Below, one piece after another: positions 19,217 through 26,955 of a stretch of 34,666 nucleotides of DNA. The notes under the pieces are model-generated. The model did no database searches. It saw only the letters and a list, made by a program, of their open reading frames with translations, and was not told the DNA's origin. Within the stretch, counting starts at the first letter, position 1. Each line of letters begins with the position of its first letter. The DNA is taken from contig DAOUSL010000018.1 in NCBI GenBank assembly GCA_030627235.1, forward strand, positions 1-34,666, written 5' to 3'. A program made the position numbers and the translations under genes. Origin of the DNA: Thioploca sp. (GTDB lineage Bacteria > Pseudomonadota > Gammaproteobacteria > Beggiatoales > Beggiatoaceae).

Positions 19217-19252
19217 GGGCTTCCCAAAAAGTTCCACCCAGCTTTATAAAAA

Positions 19253-20149
19253 CTACTTCCCAGCAATATCCTCAAGCTTAGTAGCTCGAATCATTTGCCC
19301 TTTTAACGCTGCTTCTTCAGCAGTTTGGCCATACGCAACACTCATCAAAGTACTGTAATAAACTGAAGGAATGTTAAACTTAGTGCCATACTTAGCATTG
19401 ATTTGCTCTTGGTAAACTTCGGTATTCATTTGGCATACTGGACAAGGAGTTACGATCATATCCGCACCATTATCATGGGCTGATTCCAAAATGTCTTTCA
19501 CCAAAGCCTGACTTTTTTCCGGTTCAGAGAACATTAAAGCTCCACCACAACAGGAGACTTTCTTCTCGTAATCAGGAATTGAATCAGCACCCAGAGCCTC
19601 AACCATTTTATCCAAATACATAGGATTTTCAAATGATTCACCATCAATACCAAAAGGACGGTTAGTCTGACAACCAACATAACCAGCTATTTTAATACCT
19701 TCCAATGGTTTCTTGACATGGCTCTTCATCTCTTCAAAACCAATATCTTCTATCAGAACTTCTACCATATGGCGAACTTTCTTCTGACCGTTGAATACTA
19801 AACCAGCTTCCTTTAAAGCTTCGTTAGTTTCAGCAAATAGTGCTTTATTATCATTTAAACGATCATTAGTTTCCCGAGTAGCTAACCAGCAAGCTGCACA
19901 AGTAGCAACAACATCTTGATTAGGATGATGTTTTTCAGATAGAGCTATGTTACGAGCTGATAAAGCCAAGCGAGGTAATTCACCACCACCAGCATAACCG
20001 ATAGAAGCAGAACAGCAGTTCCAATCTGGAATTTCATTCAATTGAATACCCAATATCTTACAAATAGCTTGGGTAGAACGCAACTGATTGGAAGAAGAAG
20101 CTCCTTTTTGGGAGGAACAACCGGGGTAAAAAGAATATTCTTTAGCCAT
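19253..20149 (-). CDS. hdrB: HdrB-like subunit (CCG-domain protein) of the Qmo/Hdr complex
   Basis: This is predicted to be the HdrB-type subunit carrying non-cubane [4Fe-4S] clusters. Two CCG motifs are visible: PGCSS...WNCC...TCAAC, and GYVGCQ...SCCGG...TPCPVC. Both have the C-x(n)-CC-x(n)-C-x2-C plan of heterodisulfide reductase subunit B. At 298 residues it has the usual HdrB length. I use the ATG at 20149 because AGGAG lies just upstream; an in-frame ATG 45 bases earlier overlaps hdrC and encodes a Lys-rich stretch. It follows hdrC after 10 bases. With HdrC it likely stands in for QmoC, passing electrons between the quinone pool or another carrier and QmoAB. It is soluble, with no membrane segment. 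Confidence 0.85.
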   Translation of the reverse strand: MAKEYSFYPGCSSQKGASSSNQLRSTQAICKILGIQLNEIPDWNCCSASIGYAGGGELPRLALSARNIALSEKHHPNQDVVATCAACWLATRETNDRLNDNKALFAETNEALKEAGLVFNGQKKVRHMVEVLIEDIGFEEMKSHVKKPLEGIKIAGYVGCQTNRPFGIDGESFENPMYLDKMVEALGADSIPDYEKKVSCCGGALMFSEPEKSQALVKDILESAHDNGADMIVTPCPVCQMNTEVYQEQINAKYGTKFNIPSVYYSTLMSVAYGQTAEEAALKGQMIRATKLEDIAGK

Positions 20150-20159
20150 AAATTTCTCC

Positions 20160-20753
20160 TTAAACTTTAACCTTTTTTGCTGCTTCAATTTCACTGGCTT
20201 TTTTCAACATAGCCTGTAAACCTTTAACATCTTTACACCCATGTCCGCCCAATATTTCCATAGGAGCCATGCGTTTGGTTTTTAACATTCCTAATCCAAT
20301 CTTTTGCATCTTCAGAGAGGTCTTAACACCTTCGGTAAAACCATTCATAAAGTACAAACTCAAACCCAATTTAAGTTCATTAACCCGACCTTTTTTGGTC
20401 AAATTATCCCAGAACTTTTGAGCAAATTTTTGAGTCTGTTGGTTTTTTGGAACTAATCCAAGCCGACTAGCATAATGAGCCAAGCCGTGCATTATATGAG
20501 TTATAGGAAGATCTCTTGGACAACGAGCGATACAGTTATAACAAGAAGTACACATCCACATAGATTCAGAACTTAAAACTTCTTCCCGTTTACCAGCCCG
20601 AATCATCATAAAAATTTCTTGAGGAGGATGTTCCCAATGAGGACCAAGTGGACAAGAACCAGAGCAAACACCACATTGCATACAGCGTTTCACCCATTCG
20701 CCTTCTTCTACATTAGCCTCAATTTCTCGTAAAAAATTATTGCGGTATTTCAT
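20160..20753 (-). CDS. hdrC: HdrC-like [4Fe-4S] subunit of the Qmo/Hdr complex
   Basis: This 197-residue iron-sulfur protein has two complete cubane motifs: CMQCGVCSGSCP and CTSCYNCIARCP. The spacing and the MMIRAGKREEVL segment between them match HdrC. It lacks the cytochrome-b-like membrane domain of canonical QmoC, so the complex made here is the HdrBC-type variant. The start ATG (20751-20753) has no Shine-Dalgarno. Instead, a GAATTAA heptamer repeat lies 10 bases upstream. It is separated from qmoB by 113 bases of repeat-rich sequence, whereas the other junctions in the cluster are tight, so it may have its own control. Confidence 0.85.
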   Translation of the reverse strand: MKYRNNFLREIEANVEEGEWVKRCMQCGVCSGSCPLGPHWEHPPQEIFMMIRAGKREEVLSSESMWMCTSCYNCIARCPRDLPITHIMHGLAHYASRLGLVPKNQQTQKFAQKFWDNLTKKGRVNELKLGLSLYFMNGFTEGVKTSLKMQKIGLGMLKTKRMAPMEILGGHGCKDVKGLQAMLKKASEIEAAKKVKV

Positions 20754-20762
20754 AAGCTTTTT

Positions 20763-20790
20763 TTAATTCTTAATTCTTAATTCTTAATTT
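20763..20790 (-). repeat. Heptamer tandem repeat just upstream of hdrC
   Basis: TTAATTC occurs three times in a row (20763-20783), followed by TTAATTT (20784-20790). On the coding strand of hdrC this reads GAATTAA repeats ending 10 bases before the start codon, where a Shine-Dalgarno would be expected. Heptanucleotide intergenic repeats of a different sequence (TAACTGA) have been described in marine Beggiatoaceae, as I recall. A role in translation is inference. Confidence 0.8.
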
Positions 20791-20825
20791 TTAACGAAAA
20801 TCAAAAGCTTTTAACTTTAGGTTTT

Positions 20826-20857
20826 AATTAAGCATTAAGCATTCATAATTAAGAATT
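20826..20857 (-). repeat. Dispersed 32-base repeat, copy 1
   Basis: This 32-base stretch in the qmoB-hdrC gap matches 26846-26877 on the opposite strand at 31 of 32 positions (mismatch at 20833). It contains the same TTAATTC/GAATTAA core as the nearby heptamer array. It is a non-coding dispersed element of unknown origin. Confidence 0.8.
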
Positions 20858-20866
20858 GCCTTTAAG

Positions 20867-23089
20867 TTAGAATTTAAATGGATTCATACCAATTTCTTCA
20901 ATAGTTGCTGCCATATCATTGATTATTTTTGGTACTTTATGAATGTCGGTAATAGCGATTTCGTAGGTTTGAACTCGTTCTATTTCTAAATTTAGCTGTT
21001 GTAAAGTATCGCCGATTTTGGACATACGGGAATGAGCTAATTCTGAACCTTTTACAAAGTGACATTGGTAGTTTTCACCTTTCTGACAGCCCATCAAAAT
21101 TATGCCATCATAACCACTGTTTAACGCATCACTAATCCAAATTGTATTTACTGAACCAAGACAACGCACTGGCATAATACGGACAAATGCACTGTATTCT
21201 TGTCTGGTCATACCTGCCATATCTAACGCTGGATAGGCATCATTTTCACAGGCTAACAATAAGATACGTGGTTTTTCATCAAATTCATCTGGCATATCGA
21301 CAGATTTCAGAGCTTGACCAACTGTGTCTACTGAATAGTTTTCAAAGGAAATAACCCGTACCGGACAAGCTCCCATACAAGTACCACAACGGCGACAACG
21401 AGCTTCGTTAAATAATGGATAACGTTGTTCGTCTTCGTCAATAGCACCAAATGGACATTCTACTGTACAGCGTTTACATTGAGTACAGCCTTCTTTACGG
21501 AAGCTTGGGAAACTCAAATCACCAGAACGTGGGTGAGCAGCTCTACCGATAGCAGAATTTTCTATCGCTTGGATAGCTTTCAAGGCTGCACCAGTGGCAT
21601 CTTCAGTAGCTTGAACCATATCCATTGGCCGTCTTACTGGACCAGCGGAATAGATTCCTGTTCTCTGAGTTTCATATGGGAAGCAAATAAAATGAGAATC
21701 AGTGAAGCCATTAATCAACTGAGGCATATCCCGACCTTGACGATAATCCAAGTTTAGGACAGATTGCTCTTTGTTAGTAGTTGCTGCTTCTTCATTATCA
21801 TCTTCGGAGGCACAGGTTTCTATATTAACTCCAGAATTAGAAACCATACCAGTGGCTAAAACTACCAAATCAGCTTCTAGTTCTACTGCTTCATTTAGAA
21901 TCAAATCTTGAAATTTAACTGTGACATTAGCACCTGGAACTACTTCGCTTACTTCACCTTTCGTAAAAGTAATACCTTTGTCTTGACCGCTACGATAGAA
22001 ATCTTCACCACCAGCACCTGGCATCCGTAAATCAGTGTATAACACCATTGCATCTACTTCTGGATTTTGATCCTTGAAGTACATAGCTTGTTTTACACTG
22101 GTCAAACAGCAATGACCAGAACAATATGGTAAATGACCTTCTTTCTCACTACGTTGTCCTACGCACTGGACAAATACTACATTTTCTACTTCTTTGCCAT
22201 CGGAAGGACGTTTGATAGCTCCACCGTTAGCAGTTTTAGCCAATGCTTCCAAACCTAATTGGTCAACTACGTCTGGGGATTTACCATAGGCAAATTCTGG
22301 TAATTGGCTGGCATCATAAGGAGTAAAACCAGTAGCTTGAATGATTGAACCGAAAATTCCAGATACAATATTACCATCAGCTTTGATATCAGCGTTGAAG
22401 CGGCCTGGAGCTCCACCAATGTTATCCATTGAAGCATTTAAATGCACATTTATTTTGGCACTAGCTTCAACTTGCTTGATTAAGTCAATTACTTCTGGTT
22501 CTTTTGGGTCTGCAAATGGAGATTTACCTGGAATGCTTTTATATAATTGGGCAGCTGTTCCACCTAAAGCTCCTGATTTTTCTACAATAGTAGCTTCGTA
22601 ACCAGCTTTATTTACTTCTACTGCAGCTTTTAGACCAGTAAATCCACCACCAACTACTAATACATGTGGATTACGACCTTGTTGGCCACTGGAAACCGGC
22701 ACAGTCATAAACTTAACTTCTGCACAGGCCATACGAATATAATCGTCAGCCATTTCTTGGGTAGTTTCTTGAGCGTCATCACTGTCTGGACGTACCCAAA
22801 TTACTCCTTCCCGCAAATTAGCCCGTGACATTGCTATATTATCAAAATTAAACGCATCAGTTTTGGCACGTTTGGAACAACCAGCAATCATAATGTGGTC
22901 AACTTCACCAGCATCAATATCAGCCTGAATCATGCTTACGCCTTCAGCGTTACACAAGAAATCATGCTCTTTGACTACATTCATCTTGCAATCTTTGGTT
23001 GCAGTACTAGCTAATTGTTTTATATCCAATCTATCAGCAATTCCACAACCTTTACAAATATAGGCTCCTAACTTTTTAGTTGCTGCCAT
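20867..23089 (-). CDS. qmoB: Quinone-interacting oxidoreductase subunit QmoB
   Basis: This 740-residue HdrA-type flavoprotein is fused to an MvhD-like domain, the QmoB architecture and length. In order: an N-terminal region with CKGCGIADRLDI; an FAD-binding VVGGGFTGLKAAVE (about 145-160); the HdrA-type YCSGHCC; a second flavin segment near VVLATG; two [4Fe-4S] motifs CTQCKRCTVECP and CRRCGTCMGACP (about 533-575); and a C-terminal MvhD-type domain with Cys in RCLGS and GCQKGENYQCHFVKG. With QmoA it should carry electrons to or from APS reductase in the cytoplasm. An AGGAGG ribosome-binding site lies within the end of qmoA, so the two are coupled. Confidence 0.93.
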   Translation of the reverse strand: MAATKKLGAYICKGCGIADRLDIKQLASTATKDCKMNVVKEHDFLCNAEGVSMIQADIDAGEVDHIMIAGCSKRAKTDAFNFDNIAMSRANLREGVIWVRPDSDDAQETTQEMADDYIRMACAEVKFMTVPVSSGQQGRNPHVLVVGGGFTGLKAAVEVNKAGYEATIVEKSGALGGTAAQLYKSIPGKSPFADPKEPEVIDLIKQVEASAKINVHLNASMDNIGGAPGRFNADIKADGNIVSGIFGSIIQATGFTPYDASQLPEFAYGKSPDVVDQLGLEALAKTANGGAIKRPSDGKEVENVVFVQCVGQRSEKEGHLPYCSGHCCLTSVKQAMYFKDQNPEVDAMVLYTDLRMPGAGGEDFYRSGQDKGITFTKGEVSEVVPGANVTVKFQDLILNEAVELEADLVVLATGMVSNSGVNIETCASEDDNEEAATTNKEQSVLNLDYRQGRDMPQLINGFTDSHFICFPYETQRTGIYSAGPVRRPMDMVQATEDATGAALKAIQAIENSAIGRAAHPRSGDLSFPSFRKEGCTQCKRCTVECPFGAIDEDEQRYPLFNEARCRRCGTCMGACPVRVISFENYSVDTVGQALKSVDMPDEFDEKPRILLLACENDAYPALDMAGMTRQEYSAFVRIMPVRCLGSVNTIWISDALNSGYDGIILMGCQKGENYQCHFVKGSELAHSRMSKIGDTLQQLNLEIERVQTYEIAITDIHKVPKIINDMAATIEEIGMNPFKF

Positions 23090-23091
23090 GT

Positions 23092-24384
23092 TTAAGCACC
23101 TCCTTCTGTAGTGGCAACCTTATTAACCACTTGAATTGCCCGTAATGCACTAGCAGTAGCACTTTGTACCGCCCGATTTACATCTAAGGCATCGGATGCA
23201 CAACCAGCTGCAAACATACTGCCATTACCAGCATCGTTTTCAATAAAGCCATGTTCATTAACACTGACATTTATACCCAATTTAGCAAAATCAACGCTAG
23301 GTTGCATACCAACAGCTAATACGACCAATTCATGTGGATTGCTATAACGGTTATAACCTTCAGTATCAACACCATTTAATACTGGATTGCCAGTTTCTTT
23401 ATCTTTAGTAATATTGGCAACTTTTGATTTGATAAAACTTACTGTACTATCAGCTTTAACTTTAGTGTATAAACCTTCAAAACGGTCAATTGCTCTAATA
23501 TCAATATAATAAATAGTTGATTTGCCATTATCACCATGCTGTTCACGCACATAAGTGGTTTGCTTTAAAGTGGCAGTACAACAGATACGAGAACAATGCT
23601 TTAAATAATTTTTATCTCTAGAACCAGCACATTGAATAAAGGCTATGTCTTTAGCTTCTTTATTATCGGAAGGCCGTAAGATTTTACCGCCAGTTGGTCC
23701 CATTGGATCCATCATGCGTTCAAATTCTACACTAGTGATTACGTTAGGATTGCGATCATAAGCATAAGGTTGAATTTTATTTGCATCATATGGTTTCCAG
23801 CCAGTAGCCCAAATTATTGCTCCAACATTAAGAGTTAAATTTTCCTCTTGCATATCTAAATCAACGGCATTATATTTGCAAGATTCTTTAACTTTATTAG
23901 CATCGTCAGTACCAATAAGAGCTGGGTCGATAACATAGCGTTGTGGATAAGCCATGAAAAAAGGCAGATAAGCACCTTTACGTTTATTTAGGCCGTAATT
24001 ATGTTCATTAGCAAATTCAGTTTCAGTAGCGTCGCTACAATCACCACAGGCTGTACAATTACTATTAACATAACGTGGGGCTGTTTTTATATTTACGTTA
24101 TAATTACCAGTATCGCCGTTAACTTCTGTTACTTCGGCCATTGTGATAACTCGAACTTTTTTATTAGCTTTGATTCGACGTAAATTAATTTCCATTCCAC
24201 AAGTTGGATAACACATTTTAGGAAAGTATTTATACAACTTGGATACTCGTCCACCGAGTGATGGATTTTTTTCAATAAGTATTACATCTTTGCCACATTC
24301 TGCAGCTTCTAGTGCGGCACTCATACCGCTAATTCCCCCACCCACGACTAGTATAGTCTGGTTGGTTGCAATGACATCTGTCAT
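23092..24384 (-). CDS. qmoA: Quinone-interacting oxidoreductase subunit QmoA
   Basis: This 430-residue HdrA-like flavoprotein is the first gene of the qmoA-qmoB-hdrC-hdrB cluster. The FAD-binding motif VVGGGISGMSAALEA is at residues 13-27, followed by IEKNPSLGGR. The Cys segments MCYPTCGMEINL and NCTACGDCSDATE are typical of QmoA, as is HCSRICC later on; a second flavin segment appears as LVVLAVGMQPS. Length and order match QmoA. QmoA and QmoB form the soluble flavin/iron-sulfur part of the complex that links APS reductase to menaquinone or ubiquinone. In sulfur oxidisers electrons released by APS formation would flow toward quinone. The ATG at 24384 is preceded by GGAGG. aprBA is not in the window. 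Confidence 0.93.
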   Translation of the reverse strand: MTDVIATNQTILVVGGGISGMSAALEAAECGKDVILIEKNPSLGGRVSKLYKYFPKMCYPTCGMEINLRRIKANKKVRVITMAEVTEVNGDTGNYNVNIKTAPRYVNSNCTACGDCSDATETEFANEHNYGLNKRKGAYLPFFMAYPQRYVIDPALIGTDDANKVKESCKYNAVDLDMQEENLTLNVGAIIWATGWKPYDANKIQPYAYDRNPNVITSVEFERMMDPMGPTGGKILRPSDNKEAKDIAFIQCAGSRDKNYLKHCSRICCTATLKQTTYVREQHGDNGKSTIYYIDIRAIDRFEGLYTKVKADSTVSFIKSKVANITKDKETGNPVLNGVDTEGYNRYSNPHELVVLAVGMQPSVDFAKLGINVSVNEHGFIENDAGNGSMFAAGCASDALDVNRAVQSATASALRAIQVVNKVATTEGGA

Positions 24385-24663
24385 GCGTTTCCTCCAAATT
24401 TGATTGGGAACTCTGAAAGGTAGTATATTAGCATATTCTATTATAGGTTGGTATTCTAATTTATAATTATTAAAAGAAATAAATATATTTCTAAATGAAT
24501 ATAATGTAGATTATATATAGTAATCCAAACCATTATACCAATATTTTAATTTTTTATGTTAATTTATAATTTATCCAGATACTTATTTTTAATAAGTTGA
24601 TTTTTTACCATTATTAACTCTTTTTGAGTTAGAATATTGATTACTTAATTATTAATTAGTTAT
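24385..24663. promoter_or_regulatory. Divergent control region between qmoA and the LuxO-like gene
   Basis: This very AT-rich 279-base region should hold promoters for both directions. On the minus strand a TATAAT at 24445-24440 lies 55 bases before the qmoA ATG, without a convincing -35. On the plus strand an inverted repeat TAACTC-ttttt-GAGTTA (24615-24631) lies about 33 bases before the regulator start; it could be an operator or a leader hairpin. I see no clear sigma-54 GG-N10-GC promoter. Confidence 0.4.
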
Positions 24664-26079
24664 ATGAAAATTAATTCTCAAATGACAGTGCTTATCGTTG
24701 AAGATAGTCCAACATTAGTAGTGGCATATCAAGAATACTTGCGTAATGAACCGTGCAAAGTTACCTATTTAGAAACTGGTCAAGAAGCTTTAAAACATAT
24801 TAAAAAGCATGTTCCTAATGCTATTTTACTTGATCTTGGTTTACCTGATATGGATGGCATGGAAATTTTAAAATATATTAATGGACATAAATTACCTTGT
24901 TCAGTAGTAGTCGTAACTGCTCAAGGTTCAGTTAATATTGCTGTAGAAGCCATGCGTAATCAGGCGTTTGATTTTGTTGAAAAACCTTTTGATGGCCAGC
25001 GTATTATTGTAACATTAAATAATGCTTTAAAGAATCAACAATTAAAAAATAAACTTGAACTATATAAAAAAATTGATCGAGTTGAATATTTTGATTTTAT
25101 TGGCGCATCTCCACCAATGCAAGCAATTTATCAAATGATTGATAATGCTGCTTCTAGTAAGGCTACGGTTTTTATTACTGGTGAAAGTGGAACTGGTAAA
25201 GAACTTTGTGCTGAAGCTATTCATAAGAGTAGTCAGCGTAATAATAAACCTTTTGTTGCTCTTAATTGTGCAGCAATTCCAAGAGATTTAATGGAAAGTC
25301 AAATTTTTGGTCATGTTAAAGGAGCTTTTACTGGAGCTATAACTGACCAAGAAGGGGCTGCTGTACAAGCTGATGGAGGTACTTTATTTTTAGATGAAAT
25401 TGGCGATATGAGCTTAGATTTACAAAGTAAATTGCTAAGATTTATTCAAACTAGCACTATTCAAAAAATTGGCGGCAATAAATCTAGGAAAGTTGATGTA
25501 AGATTTATCTGTGCTACTAATCGTGATCCTTTATTAGAAGTCCAAGAAAAAAGGTTTCGGGAAGATTTATATTATAGATTACATGTTATCCCTATTACGT
25601 TGCCACCTTTACGAGAACGTGGTGATGATATTCTACTAGTTGCTAGAGACTTTTTAGTAAAATATGCTAAAGAAGAAAATAAATTATTTAATAAATTTAC
25701 TGTTGAAGTTGAGGCTATTTTACTTAATTACGATTGGCCGGGCAATATAAGACAATTACAAAATATAGTACGCAATGTTGTAGTATTAAACAATGGGAAA
25801 TATGTAACCCCAGAGATGTTACCAGAACCATTAAATAAATTATCTAAAGAATATAAACCCCAAATAGGGACTGGAGATTCTGAATTAGTTAGCCCAGCAA
25901 CTTCAACATTTTCCCGTCGTAAAAATATTAATCCTTTATGGCAAGTAGAAAAAGAAGCGATTCAACATGCTATTGCATTATGTGATGGGAGTGTCTCTAA
26001 AGCCGCTGGATTATTAGAAGTAAGTCCATCAACTTTATATCGTAAATGTCAGAGTTGGGAAAAGAAAGAGATTAAATAA
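24664..26079 (+). CDS. LuxO-family sigma-54-dependent response regulator
   Basis: This 471-residue NtrC-type activator has a receiver domain (about residues 8-120, phospho-acceptor Asp57 in ILLDLGLPDMDG, Lys107 in VEKPFDG). A sigma-54 AAA+ domain follows (about 143-380), with Walker A GESGTGKE at 173-180, the GAFTGA sigma-54 contact loop at 220-225 and Walker B LFLDEIGDM from 241. A Fis-type helix-turn-helix (SVSKAAGLLEVSPSTLYRK) closes it. Stretches such as NAASSKATVFITGESGTGKE and VNVVVLNNGK-like segments resemble Vibrio LuxO closely, so I place it in that branch. No luxU or small RNA is visible. It is divergent from qmoA, but control of the qmo genes is only a guess. There is no Shine-Dalgarno before the ATG. 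Confidence 0.9.
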   Translation: MKINSQMTVLIVEDSPTLVVAYQEYLRNEPCKVTYLETGQEALKHIKKHVPNAILLDLGLPDMDGMEILKYINGHKLPCSVVVVTAQGSVNIAVEAMRNQAFDFVEKPFDGQRIIVTLNNALKNQQLKNKLELYKKIDRVEYFDFIGASPPMQAIYQMIDNAASSKATVFITGESGTGKELCAEAIHKSSQRNNKPFVALNCAAIPRDLMESQIFGHVKGAFTGAITDQEGAAVQADGGTLFLDEIGDMSLDLQSKLLRFIQTSTIQKIGGNKSRKVDVRFICATNRDPLLEVQEKRFREDLYYRLHVIPITLPPLRERGDDILLVARDFLVKYAKEENKLFNKFTVEVEAILLNYDWPGNIRQLQNIVRNVVVLNNGKYVTPEMLPEPLNKLSKEYKPQIGTGDSELVSPATSTFSRRKNINPLWQVEKEAIQHAIALCDGSVSKAAGLLEVSPSTLYRKCQSWEKKEIK

Positions 26080-26185
26080 TAATTAATGTTTTAAAACAAA
26101 CTTGGCTACCAGAAGATTACATCTTTCCTAAATAACGAAAGTAATATAACATTGACCAAAGTTATACAGTTAATTACGGACTTTA

Positions 26186-26250
26186 TGTAGGATGTAATGA
26201 GTTTATGAATTACATCTTGATGCAATTCACTTCGTTCATTGCATCCTACA
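26186..26250. repeat. Imperfect palindrome (large hairpin repeat)
   Basis: The left arm (26186-26216) and right arm (26219-26250) are inverted copies separated by two bases, both beginning TGTAGGATG when read from outside in. Several differences are T/C changes, which leave G-U pairs in RNA. The arms contain ATGCAATGAACGAAGTG on the right-arm complement, a word I associate with dispersed hairpin repeats in bacterial intergenic DNA. It lies between convergent genes, so it could also act as a bidirectional transcription stop. Confidence 0.75.
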
Positions 26251-26313
26251 TTTATTTAACCTTATTTAGGAATTATGTCTATTAGATATTACAATCCTCT
26301 AATAGAATGATAT

Positions 26314-26748
26314 TTAAAAACCAGCCATTGTAAACCAACGTTTAGCTTCTTCTAAATCTTTTTCTACTCCTTGACCTTCTTTATACAAATTTCCCAAAGT
26401 AACTTGAGATCCAGCTAATCCTTGTTCAGCAGCTAATTTAAACCAATGTACTGCTTGTTTATAATCTTGTTCAATACAATCACCATCCATATACATAAAT
26501 GCTAAACCATGTTGAGCCATACCAAAACCTTGCTCTGCTGCAGCCTGCATCCATTTAACAGCATTATCTTTATTGACAACCATACCTAAACCAGCTTGAG
26601 CCATAATTGCTAATCTATATTGAGCATCTGGATGTCCATCTGTTGCTAAAGGTAATAATAAATCATAAGCAATCGGAAAATGTTTAGCTTCAAAAGCTGA
26701 TATACCACTAGTTAAGGTTAATTCTTCATCTTGGGATAATTCTTTCAT
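26314..26748 (-). CDS. Sel1-repeat (TPR-like) protein
   Basis: This 144-residue protein is made of Sel1-like repeats, alpha-helical scaffolds for protein-protein contact. Three repeats can be seen: AQYRLAIMAQAGLG..., AQHGLAFMYMDGD...DYKQAVHWFKLAAEQG, and SQVTLGNLYKEGQGVEKDLEEAKRWF. They follow a short N-terminal helix pair (AFEAKHFPIAYDLLLPLA). No signal peptide is present, so it is probably cytoplasmic. It lies 207 bases downstream of the channel-fusion gene on the same strand, with repeat sequence between them, so an operon is uncertain. The partner is unknown. Confidence 0.85.
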   Translation of the reverse strand: MKELSQDEELTLTSGISAFEAKHFPIAYDLLLPLATDGHPDAQYRLAIMAQAGLGMVVNKDNAVKWMQAAAEQGFGMAQHGLAFMYMDGDCIEQDYKQAVHWFKLAAEQGLAGSQVTLGNLYKEGQGVEKDLEEAKRWFTMAGF

Positions 26749-26845
26749 TTTTTATCTCTGTTTAAAAAAATTCTTAAAGATTAATTTTGACAAGTTCCAA
26801 GGTAAAATAGTAGTGTAATCCGATATTTTCAACTGTTAGAATAGT

Positions 26846-26877
26846 AATTCTTAATTATGAATGCTTAATTCTTAATT
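26846..26877 (+). repeat. Dispersed 32-base repeat, copy 2
   Basis: Reverse complement of 20826-20857 with one mismatch. The following bases (AATTCTTAATTAAATT) recur once more near 29185-29200, upstream of the channel-fusion gene, suggesting a third, shorter relative. Confidence 0.8.
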
Positions 26878-26955
26878 AAATTCAAAAAATATATCAATTA
26901 CTTATATTGCTGTAGTTTATCTATCTTCACTTATTAAATGACACATAACTCTCTT

